A stretch of 64,000 bases of DNA, taken from an uncultured Algibacter sp. (GTDB lineage: Bacteria; Bacteroidota; Bacteroidia; Flavobacteriales; Flavobacteriaceae). Position 1 is the stretch's first letter; each line of letters begins with the position of its first letter. Location of the stretch: NCBI RefSeq assembly GCF_947487575.1, contig NZ_CANKXG010000002.1, positions 62,001 to 126,000 on the forward strand. The letters are read 5' to 3'. Positions 33,119 through 40,661 of the stretch are shown here, one piece after another. The position numbers and the translations under genes were made by a program. The notes under the pieces are model-generated. The model was given only the letters and a program-made list of their open reading frames with translations, searched no databases and had not been told where the DNA came from.

Positions 33119-34138
33119 ATGAAAGCTCTCAAATACATCCTATTCTTATTACTTATTGTAATTATCGGAACGGCTATATACATTGCTGTACAGCCTAATA
33201 GTTTTGAAGTAAGCAGAACTAGAACTATAAATGCTCCTGCTTCAGTGATTTACAATAATGTAATTGATTATAAAAACTGGGAAACTTGGTCTTCTTGGAT
33301 TGAAGCAGACCCAGACATGAAAATCACACTTCCAGAACAAACAAGAGGTATTAACAGCTCTTATTCTTGGGAAGATAAAGATGGTATTGGTACTATGAAA
33401 ACTATTGCTGCAATACCAAACGAATCTATTCAACAACAAATACAATTCGCAGATTTCCCACCTTCTGACATATCATGGAATTTTAAGAAAAATGAAAATG
33501 GCTCTACTGATGCAACCTGGACCATTTCTGGAAAAGATTTGCCATTTGGATTTAAAGCTTTTGCCACATTTATGGGTGGTATGGAAAAACAAATCGCACC
33601 ACATTACGAACGTAGTTTAGAAAAATTAGATAGCGTAGTTCAACAAAGTATGAAAGTTTACACTATAAAGATTGATGGTGAAACAGAATATGGTGGTGGC
33701 TTTTATATGTACAAAACAACCTCGGCTACAAGTGCAAATATTAGCCAAATAATTGGAAAGCAATTTGGTGAAATTATGAGTTATATGGCTCAAAACAATA
33801 TTGTATCTAATGGCATGCCATTTACTATATATAATGAAATGAATACAGAAAATGGAACTGTAATTATGAGCAATGCCATACCTGTAAGAGACCGCGTAGT
33901 TGTTGATAGAGCTAGTGAAATTATATGTGGTTACATTCCTAAAACAAAAGTTTTAAAAACAACTTTAAAAGGAAACTACACTTACCTCCCGAAAGCTTGG
34001 GAAACTACCATGGCTCATCTTGGAAAATACAATCTGAAACAATCAAATTTAAAACCATTTGAGATTTATACTAATGATCCTGGTGATTTTCCTAATCCAG
34101 CAAATTGGATAACTGAAATATACATCCCTATTAAATAG
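33119..34138 (+). CDS. SRPBCC-domain protein with C-terminal GyrI-like effector-binding domain
   Basis: 339 residues. One N-terminal membrane anchor (residues 4-24), then a START/polyketide-cyclase-like SRPBCC domain (SRTRTINAPASVIYNNVIDYKNWETWSSW, about 32-165), then a GyrI/AraC effector-binding-like domain (about 175-335). Both are hydrophobic-ligand binding folds. The ligand is unknown. The crcB gene begins 3 bp after the stop, so the two are co-transcribed. Confidence 0.85.
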   Translation: MKALKYILFLLLIVIIGTAIYIAVQPNSFEVSRTRTINAPASVIYNNVIDYKNWETWSSWIEADPDMKITLPEQTRGINSSYSWEDKDGIGTMKTIAAIPNESIQQQIQFADFPPSDISWNFKKNENGSTDATWTISGKDLPFGFKAFATFMGGMEKQIAPHYERSLEKLDSVVQQSMKVYTIKIDGETEYGGGFYMYKTTSATSANISQIIGKQFGEIMSYMAQNNIVSNGMPFTIYNEMNTENGTVIMSNAIPVRDRVVVDRASEIICGYIPKTKVLKTTLKGNYTYLPKAWETTMAHLGKYNLKQSNLKPFEIYTNDPGDFPNPANWITEIYIPIK

Positions 34139-34141
34139 TAA

Positions 34142-34507
34142 ATGAAAAATATCCTTTTAGTCTTTTTGGGTGGTGGTTTTGGTAGTGTTTTACGATTTGT
34201 TATTGGAAAATATCTAAACAATGCTGAAACAGGAATTCCTTACGGCACCTTTGCAGCTAATATTTTAGGAAGTTTATTAATTGGCATTATTTTAGGTTTA
34301 GCGACAAAAAATAACGCATTATCTCAAAGTCATACTTTGTTGTTGGCTACAGGATTTTGTGGTGGATTTACAACGTTTTCAACCTTTGCTTACGAGAATC
34401 ATGTGTTTTTAAAATCTGGCGATTTTACAAGTTTTGCTGTTTACAGTATTACGAGTTTTGTTATTGGATTTTTGGCTGTTTTTGCAGGAATATATTTTGT
34501 GAAATAG
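34142..34507 (+). CDS. crcB: Fluoride ion channel CrcB/FluC
   Basis: Dual-topology membrane protein that exports fluoride. 121 residues, four hydrophobic segments. Signature motifs: GGGFGSVLRFVIGKYL (about 10-25), GTFAANILGSLLIG (with the conserved Asn) and GFCGGFTTFSTFAYE (pore phenylalanines and TTFST). Only one copy is present; the homodimer is the usual form. I found no fluoride riboswitch before the operon. Confidence 0.95.
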   Translation: MKNILLVFLGGGFGSVLRFVIGKYLNNAETGIPYGTFAANILGSLLIGIILGLATKNNALSQSHTLLLATGFCGGFTTFSTFAYENHVFLKSGDFTSFAVYSITSFVIGFLAVFAGIYFVK

Positions 34508-34565
34508 TTGAAATTAATAATACTGCTTCTTAATAACACAATCGCATATTCTTATTGAGTTTTTG

Positions 34566-34573
34566 TATATTTG
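34566..34573 (+). promoter_or_regulatory. Promoter -7 box (TATATTTG) before the GH9 gene
   Basis: Matches TAnnTTTG and lies 50 bases before the chosen ATG at 34623. Confidence 0.4.
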
Positions 34574-34622
34574 ATTTTAGTAAAAAAAAATGACCATTAT
34601 AAATAAATTTACAAGAAATAAG

Positions 34623-36575
34623 ATGAAATCAAAATTACTTACAATAACTTTACTCTTAATCACAAGTGTTTGTTTTTCACAAGCTATTGAAATTAGATAT
34701 AATCAATTAGGTTATTTTAACGATAGAGATAAAATCATTAGTATCACTTCTAAAAACAGTTTCTCTCCTCAGGCATTTACCGTTTTAGATGCTAGCGATA
34801 ATGTTGTTTTATCTGGAACCTCTGAAACAGTTAATTATTGGTCGGATTCGCAAGAATATGTTTCCAAAGCAGATATATCTTCTATTAATACAGCTGGAGC
34901 ATATAAATTTCAAGCAAATGGTTTAGAGGTTTTATTCAACATTGGTACAGATATCTACCAATCTATTTCAGATGCAAGTTTAAAATATTATTATTATAAC
35001 AGAGCATCTACATCTATATCAGCGACATATGGTGGTATATACGCAAGAAGTATGGGGCATCCTGATACAAATGTTCGAGTACATAGTTCAGCAGCTTCAT
35101 CTGCAAGACCAACAAATACCATTATTTCATCGCCTAAAGGCTGGTACGATGCTGGTGATTATAACAAGTATATCGTAAATAGTGGAATTTCTACTTATAC
35201 GCTTTTAGCGGCTTATGAACATTATGAAACGTATTACCAAGCAAAAACTATAAATATACCTGAAACAGGAGGTGATTTACCTGATTTATTAGATGAAATT
35301 AAATGGAATTTAGATTGGATGCTTACCATGCAAGAACCTTTAGATGGTGGTGTTTATCATAAACTTACAGGACTAAATTTTTCAGGGAGAATAATGCCTA
35401 ACAATTATAATGCTACGCGATATGTAATTAAGAAAAGTACAGCAGCAGCATTAAACTTTGCAGCAGTTATGGCCATGGCTTCAAGGGTTTACTCTAATTA
35501 TGAAACTGAGTTACCTGGTTATAGTACTGCCTTAATAAATGCAGCTGAAGCCGCTTATGCGTGGGCAGAATCTAACCCTAATGTTTACTTCACAAACCCT
35601 GCTGGTGTTAATACTGGACAATATGGAGACACTAATGTAACCGATGAGTTTCAATGGGCAGCTGTAGAGTTATTTATTACAACAGGAAATACTAATTACA
35701 GTAACGACATTAATTTATTAAGCATTGGAAATGGCACACCGAGTTGGCAATACACAGACCCTTTAGCATTAATTTCGATGTTGTATCACGATTCTGCTTT
35801 TTCTTCAAGTGATATTAATACGGCTAAAAATATTTTTTTAAGTACTGCTGATGCACTAAAAAACCAAGTAGACAATTCTGCAATGAATATTACCATGGGT
35901 ACATCAAATGATTATGTTTGGGGCAGTAATGGTGTAGCTTCAAATCAAGTTATTCTATTAATTAGAGCTTACGAAATTACAAACGATTCATCTTATTTAG
36001 ACTCCGCCTACGTTGCTATGGACTATTTGTTGGGTAGAAACGGAACAGGGTATTGTTATGTTTCAGGATTTGGAGACATTTCACCAGTAAATCCGCATCA
36101 CAGAATATCTGATTCTGATGGTGTTACCGCACCTATTCCTGGCATGTTATGCGGTGGCCCTAATCCTGGAAGACAAGATGGTTGTTCTGGTTATATAAAC
36201 ACATCTAAAGCGGGTTCTTACGTTGACAGTTGGTGCTCTTACGCATCAAACGAAGTAACTATAAATTGGAATGCACCATTAGCATACGGATTAAATGCCT
36301 TGAATTTTTATCAAAATGGAGCTTCTTTAAGTGTTAATGATTTTGATTTATCTGATACAACATTAACTGTATACCCTAATCCTACACAAGGTGAATTTGA
36401 TTTGAAATCTACCAGAAAAATTGAATCTGTAACGGTCTATAATGCCATTGGTAAAATTGTACATACCACAACATCATCTCATATTAAATTACCAAATATT
36501 CAAGATGGGTTATACTTTCTAAGAGTTAATACTGAAGACAACAGAACGTATGTTAAAAAATTATTGAAAAGATAA
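34623..36575 (+). CDS. Secreted glycoside hydrolase family 9 (cellulase-type) with T9SS sorting domain
   Basis: 650 residues from the ATG at 34623, which begins the signal peptide (MKSKLLTITLLLITSVCFSQ); the ATG at 34590 adds 11 residues before it. An N-terminal Ig-like CelD_N domain (about 20-100) precedes the GH9 (alpha/alpha)6 barrel. The catalytic base region GWYDAGDYNKYI (about 175) and the acid in SNEVTINWNAPLAYGLNAL (about 552) are both intact. The C-terminal domain (LTVYPNPTQGEFDL to YVKKLLKR) is a type A type IX secretion sorting signal, so the enzyme is exported to the cell surface or medium. Substrate most likely a beta-glucan; no carbohydrate-binding module or PUL is adjacent. Confidence 0.93.
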   Translation: MKSKLLTITLLLITSVCFSQAIEIRYNQLGYFNDRDKIISITSKNSFSPQAFTVLDASDNVVLSGTSETVNYWSDSQEYVSKADISSINTAGAYKFQANGLEVLFNIGTDIYQSISDASLKYYYYNRASTSISATYGGIYARSMGHPDTNVRVHSSAASSARPTNTIISSPKGWYDAGDYNKYIVNSGISTYTLLAAYEHYETYYQAKTINIPETGGDLPDLLDEIKWNLDWMLTMQEPLDGGVYHKLTGLNFSGRIMPNNYNATRYVIKKSTAAALNFAAVMAMASRVYSNYETELPGYSTALINAAEAAYAWAESNPNVYFTNPAGVNTGQYGDTNVTDEFQWAAVELFITTGNTNYSNDINLLSIGNGTPSWQYTDPLALISMLYHDSAFSSSDINTAKNIFLSTADALKNQVDNSAMNITMGTSNDYVWGSNGVASNQVILLIRAYEITNDSSYLDSAYVAMDYLLGRNGTGYCYVSGFGDISPVNPHHRISDSDGVTAPIPGMLCGGPNPGRQDGCSGYINTSKAGSYVDSWCSYASNEVTINWNAPLAYGLNALNFYQNGASLSVNDFDLSDTTLTVYPNPTQGEFDLKSTRKIESVTVYNAIGKIVHTTTSSHIKLPNIQDGLYFLRVNTEDNRTYVKKLLKR

Positions 36576-36661
36576 AACTCCTTTATTAATTAAAACATAG
36601 TAACGATAATTTGTAATTGGATTTTTGTCTGTTTTACGATATGTATTTGAAAAAACAGAAA

Positions 36662-36742
36662 CTTGACTTTGTAAAAATTTTCAGCTACCTTCGTTTAACC
36701 TCGGATATAAAACATTAAAACGATTTCATATCCGTGGAACAG
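36662..36742 (+). repeat. Element A2: left boundary of cassette array 2 (promoter-like sequence plus attC-like hairpin)
   Basis: About 90% identical to A1 at 20496. TTG and TACCTTCG 20 bases apart form a promoter-like block. TCGTTTAAC (36691-36699) contains GTTTAAC, which fits the attC R'' consensus RYYYAAC, and is followed by the stem CGGATAT/ATATCCG (36702-36708, 36728-36734). It is the exact reverse complement of GTTAAACGA at 40630-40638 on the far side of the array. Confidence 0.7.
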
Positions 36743-36762
36743 TTGGCGAGCATTCAATAGAA

Positions 36763-37566
36763 ATGAATTACCATGAAACAATAGTATCAAATGAACAGCT
36801 AAAGGACAGTACTTTATGCTATTGGGAAATGAACGGTTTTATAGATCTAGAAGAGGGCATTGACTTGAGATATATCCCAGAAGGCCAAAATTTGTTAATC
36901 TTTAATTTTGGGAATCCTATTGAATTATTAGACACTTCAGAAAAAAACTCATTTTTAAGCTCTCCTTTTTTTGTCATTCCGGCGATTGCTTCAAGCAGGC
37001 TATTTAATCAAAAAGGGAAAATAGACCTTTTTGGAATTTCTTTTATTGCTGATGGACTTTTCAATTTAATACAGCAGCCCATTTCAAAACTTCAAAACAG
37101 TTTTCCAATTAATTTGAAAGATAAATGTGAAGAAATGTACGCCCAAATGGAGCAAATGACCTTTACGGATCGGTCTGAATTGGTAGAAAGTTTTTTAATC
37201 GGACATATCAAACAAAATAACGGAAATCCATCTTTCAGTAAAGCTTATAAAATGATCAAAGAGGCTAAAGGATGCATTAAGGTTAGCGACTTAGCTAAAA
37301 AGGTTTACGTAACTGAAAGGCAACTACAAAGACTATTCAGGATTCGTTTAGGAATCTCCCCAAAAGACTACTGTAAAGTGGTTCGGGTAAATAGCTATAT
37401 TGATTTTATTTTAAATAGAGAAAACCTTGTTGATTGGATGGAGCTAGTAGTTGCATTTGATTACCATGACCAGCCGCATTTAATTAATGAGGTAAAGGCT
37501 ATTTCAAAGTTATCTCCGCAAAAATTACTATCCTATCGTGATACCCTCTATGATTACTATGCTTAA
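36763..37566 (+). CDS. AraC-family transcriptional regulator
   Basis: 267 residues. An N-terminal effector-type domain (about 1-155, with the FFVIPAIASSRLFNQKGKIDLFGISF pattern seen in DUF6597-like AraC regulators) is followed by the two-helix AraC DNA-binding domain (KVSDLAKKVYVTERQLQRLFRIRLGISPKDYCKVVRVN, about 175-212, then VAFDYHDQPHLINEVKAISKLSPQKLL). First gene of cassette 2, read from the promoter-like A2 element 16 bp upstream of its cassette boundary. Its likely targets are the genes that follow. Confidence 0.88.
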   Translation: MNYHETIVSNEQLKDSTLCYWEMNGFIDLEEGIDLRYIPEGQNLLIFNFGNPIELLDTSEKNSFLSSPFFVIPAIASSRLFNQKGKIDLFGISFIADGLFNLIQQPISKLQNSFPINLKDKCEEMYAQMEQMTFTDRSELVESFLIGHIKQNNGNPSFSKAYKMIKEAKGCIKVSDLAKKVYVTERQLQRLFRIRLGISPKDYCKVVRVNSYIDFILNRENLVDWMELVVAFDYHDQPHLINEVKAISKLSPQKLLSYRDTLYDYYA

Positions 37567-37612
37567 TCTGAGATAGGTCGGATTTCTACAATTTTTACCT
37601 TTCACAAGGTTC

Positions 37613-37620
37613 TAGTTTTG
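37613..37620 (+). promoter_or_regulatory. Promoter -7 box (TAGTTTTG) before the hydrolase gene
   Basis: Matches TAnnTTTG and lies 13 bases before the ATG at 37634, so the hydrolase can be transcribed independently of the AraC gene. Confidence 0.4.
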
Positions 37621-37633
37621 TATCAAAAATTAA

Positions 37634-38556
37634 ATGAAACGAATTCTTCTGATACTAAACTTATTGATTATGTGTAACTCGGTAAAATCTCAAAGCTGGA
37701 TAGATACAACCTTATATCCATTTAAGTCAAACTTCTTAACAACTGAAACGGGTAAGTTACATTATGTTGATGAGGGGAAAGGTGATGTTATTTTATTTGT
37801 TCATGGTACGCCAACATGGTCTTTTCTTTATCGGAATTATATAAAGGAAATGTCCAAATCATACCGCTGTGTAGCCATAGATCATCTTGGTTTTGGACTG
37901 TCAGAAAAACCCAAAGATTTTGCAGGTACACCAAACGAACATTCGAATAATCTAAAACTTCTCATTGAGCATCTAAACCTAAAGGACATTACTCTAGTCG
38001 TTCATGATTTTGGTGGCCCTATTGGTTTGTCCTTTGCCATCTCCAAACCTGAGAACGTTAAAAGAATTATCATGTTCAATACCTGGCTTTGGGAAACAAA
38101 AGAAGATAAAAATGCTCAAAAGATTGATAGAATTCTTCATAGCAAACTTGGGAACTTTCTTTACTTGAATTCTAATTTTTCACCTAATGTGTTACTTAAA
38201 AAAGCTTTTTACAACAAAAAGCAACTAAGTAGAAACGTACATAAACATTACAAAGGCCCTTTTCCAAATAAGAACAGTAGGTATGGCTTGCTCAATATTG
38301 GAAAATCATTGATTGGTTCATCTAATTGGTATGGAGAATTATGGAAAAAAGCAGAAGTGATTAAAAACAAACCTGTTTTAATTCTTTGGGGAGAAAAAGA
38401 TGACTTCATCAAAAAAAAACAATTTGGAGAAGTGGCAAGATTTTCTGAGTAATGAAAAAACACACCTTTTTGAAGCAGGCCATTTTGTGCTAGAGGAAAA
38501 AACAGATGAAAGTATTGAGATTATTCGCCAATGGTTGAGTACTGAAATTCAATAAT
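37634..38556 (+). pseudogene. Haloalkane-dehalogenase-like alpha/beta hydrolase, frameshifted at an A9 tract
   Basis: The open frame runs 37634-38452: signal peptide-like N-terminus, oxyanion loop FVHGTPTWSFLY, nucleophile Asp in VVHDFGGPIGLSF (about residue 122) and acid in LILWGEKDDF. The catalytic His is missing from this frame. It lies in the next frame (WQDFLSNEKTHLFEAGHFVLEE), which runs to 38556. Reading the A9 tract at 38411-38419 as A8 joins the two frames without a gap. So the gene is either broken, phase-variable, or miscalled at a homopolymer. Dehalogenase versus other alpha/beta hydrolase activity is not decided by sequence. Confidence 0.85.
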
Positions 38557-38566
38557 TAAAATCGTC

Positions 38567-39367
38567 ATGGGAAAAATCAATAGTTTATTAGTTTCAAATC
38601 CAATTTTTGGATTTGTTATACTAACATTTTTTATCTCTGCTGCTTCATTCTTGATTATGCTAAAGATTCCTGAGGCTCAAACGCCAGAATCTATGAAAGG
38701 ATTACCTGTATGGCTCATAGCTATTTGGAGTCCAAACATTGCTGCTATTATTATATGGTTAGCTCAGAAAAAAGCACTTTTGAGTATTAAAGCTGCATTT
38801 TCAATTCCACAATTTTCATGGTGGATGTTATTAGTATTAATTCCCTTACTTGTTGCTGGGATATTATTAATTATAGAAGTTTCAAGAGGAAACACAATTC
38901 AATGGTCGAATTTTAAACTGAGTTATGTTTTACCTCTTGTATTCATCAATCTAATTATGGGACCATTGGGAGAAGAGTTGGGTTGGCGTGGATTTCTATA
39001 CCCAATACTAAAAAGTAATTATGGTTGGATGGGAGGCGCCTTGGTAATAGGTGCTATATGGGCTATTTGGCACGCCCCATTATGGTTTCTTGATTCTCCT
39101 CAATCAAAAATTCCTTTTTGGGCATTCGCTATCAATGTAGTCTTACTGAGCATCTTAATGTCTATCATTTACAATCATTCTCAAGGCTCCATTTTAGCTG
39201 TGGTTTTACTACATCTAACTTTTAATGTAAGCCTTGGCTTTATTGATATTTTAGGCTCTCATCAATCAGGAGTTTATATTATCAAAAGCTTGTACATATA
39301 TGTTCCGTTGGTATTAGTGCTGATTGGCATTCATGAAATCACAAAAACATATCAATGTGAAATTTAA
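38567..39367 (+). CDS. CPBP family intramembrane metalloprotease
   Basis: 266 residues with about eight membrane segments. The Rce1/CAAX-type motifs are present: GPLGEELGWRGFLYP (about 126-140; glutamates and arginine), AIWHAPLWFLD (about 167-177) and LLHLTFNVSLG (about 216; His and Asn). The substrate is unknown; in bacteria these proteins act in signalling, bacteriocin immunity or maturation of exported peptides. It starts 10 bp after the repaired hydrolase stop. Third gene of cassette 2, intact. Confidence 0.88.
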   Translation: MGKINSLLVSNPIFGFVILTFFISAASFLIMLKIPEAQTPESMKGLPVWLIAIWSPNIAAIIIWLAQKKALLSIKAAFSIPQFSWWMLLVLIPLLVAGILLIIEVSRGNTIQWSNFKLSYVLPLVFINLIMGPLGEELGWRGFLYPILKSNYGWMGGALVIGAIWAIWHAPLWFLDSPQSKIPFWAFAINVVLLSILMSIIYNHSQGSILAVVLLHLTFNVSLGFIDILGSHQSGVYIIKSLYIYVPLVLVLIGIHEITKTYQCEI

Positions 39368-39388
39368 TTTAAATAAAGACAAATTATT

Positions 39389-40315
39389 ATGAGTAAAAAG
39401 ACGCTTATTTATGGAATTCTAATACTGAATTTATTATACTGATGTTCCAATATTAAAGAAACTCAAGTCCTTTCGGAAAATTCGAATCATACTTCGATAA
39501 TGTTGCTTGGAGTATACCACTTTAATAACCCTGGAAAAGACAGCTACAATACAGAGGTTGATGACTATGGGACGACTAAAAGACAAAAAGAAATCAAAGA
39601 AGTAGTTCATTTGTTAGAAGAATTTAAGCCTACCAAAATTCTTGTTGAACTTTCTCCAACAGAGCAATCAAAAATAGATAGTTTATATAATCTTTATTTA
39701 ACAAATCAAATCACTCTGGAGGATATTCAAGGCGGTATTAATGAAGTATATCAAATTGGTTTTAGGCTTGGAAAGCAACTAAACGGGATTGATGTAATTG
39801 CTGTTGATTACCATGGCAACTGGCTTGCTCCTTATGCAGATTTTATTGCGGATACCTTGGTGTTTGAGGATTATTTGAACCATAGTTCTACTTATGCACA
39901 AAGTATGAAAGAAAAAAATGACTTGTTTTTAAAAAACAGCATTAGAGAGAACCTGATTTACTTGAACGAGCAAGAGCAAATATTAGACAATCACAATTAC
40001 TATAATAATATTGCTATCAAGGTTAAGGATACAGCAAATATTATGTTTACGTATCAAGAATCAGAGCAAGAAATAAACGGTCTGCATTATCAAATGAGGT
40101 CTTTTGATTTCGATAATATAGGAGTAGAACTAGTGGCAGAATGGTACAAACGTAACTTATTCATTTATCGGAATATTCTTGAAAATTCAGAAGAAAACGA
40201 TAGGATACTTTTGATAATTGGAAGTGGACATGTTTTCTATTTAAACCAATTACTCGAAAATAATTCGAAATGTAAATTGATAAGACCAAATGAGTTTATG
40301 AGTCGGCAAGATTAA
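39389..40315 (+). pseudogene. DUF5694 protein, nonsense codon in the lipoprotein signal peptide
   Basis: From ATG 39389 the frame reads MSKKTLIYGILILNLLY, then TGA at 39440-39442, then CSNIKETQ and on to the domain in the same frame. The expected lipobox would be LLY-x-C, so one stop replaces the residue before the lipidated Cys. The domain from 39500 is intact: LLGVYHFNNPGKD (about 1-13), KPTKILVELSP, IDVIAVDYHGNWL and LLIIGSGHVFYLNQLL, which resembles the TraB/DUF5694 erythromycin-esterase-like set of histidines and acids. An ATG at 39500 allows a cytosolic version. TGA could also be decoded by readthrough. Confidence 0.78.
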
Positions 40316-40379
40316 GATAAACCAATTTTCTAAAAAAACTCTTTTTAGTGATAAAAGTTGAGAATAATAATAAAAACGA

Positions 40380-40507
40380 CTCGCCAACAATGTATAAAAG
40401 CAATAGCGGTTTGGGTGTGTATTCGAGCCATTTATTGTGTTTAATTGAGTATTTTAACATCCGAAAGTTTAGTACAATATAATCCGCTACTGCTCTTATA
40501 CAGAACG
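40380..40507 (+). repeat. attC-like site B2 (3' end of cassette 2)
   Basis: Left arm 40384-40409 and right arm 40484-40511 pair over GTATAArAGCArTAGCGG with two purine transitions. Edges: CTCGCCAAC on the left, AACG^TTGG on the right. Arms closely resemble site B1. Confidence 0.72.
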
Positions 40508-40630
40508 TTGGAGTGAATTCCTGCGTCATTCACTCCAACGTCCCGCGAATAAGATTTGGAGCGACTGCCAAAAGGCACTCACACCAACAACGAATAAAAT
40601 TCATTGAAACAAATCTTATTCGCGGGGACG
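40508..40630 (+). mobile_element. Integron-like mini-cassette 3, no ORF
   Basis: Starts GTTGGAGTGAAT (40507-40518) and its reverse complement ATTCACTCCAAC follows after only 9 bases (40528-40539). The rest is the attC-like site itself. The 123-bp unit has no room for a gene. Confidence 0.62.
40528..40630 (+). repeat. attC-like site B3
   Basis: Left arm AACGTCCCGCGAATAAGATTTG (40537-40558) and right arm CAAATCTTATTCGCGGGGACGTT (40610-40632) pair perfectly apart from one unpaired G. A bulged extra base in one arm is a known attC feature. The site ends GTTAAAC, which fits the R' consensus GTTRRRY exactly. Confidence 0.75.
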
Positions 40631-40661
40631 TTAAACGAGCCTCCCAAAATCCTCATAAAAC

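Larger units (their letters stand above)
36743..40507 (+). mobile_element. Integron-like gene cassette 2 (multi-gene)
   Basis: The insert starts GTTGGCGAG (36742-36750); its 3' hairpin starts with the exact reverse complement CTCGCCAAC (40380-40388). It carries four genes, all on the plus strand. At 3.8 kb it is long for one cassette; internal attC-like sites were looked for between the genes and not found. Two of the four genes are broken. Confidence 0.6.

Noticed and set aside
36743-40507. Splitting cassette 2 into one cassette per gene
   Set aside because: I checked the gaps after 37566, 38556 and 39367 and found no paired GTT/AAC ends or long hairpins, so it is treated as one insert.
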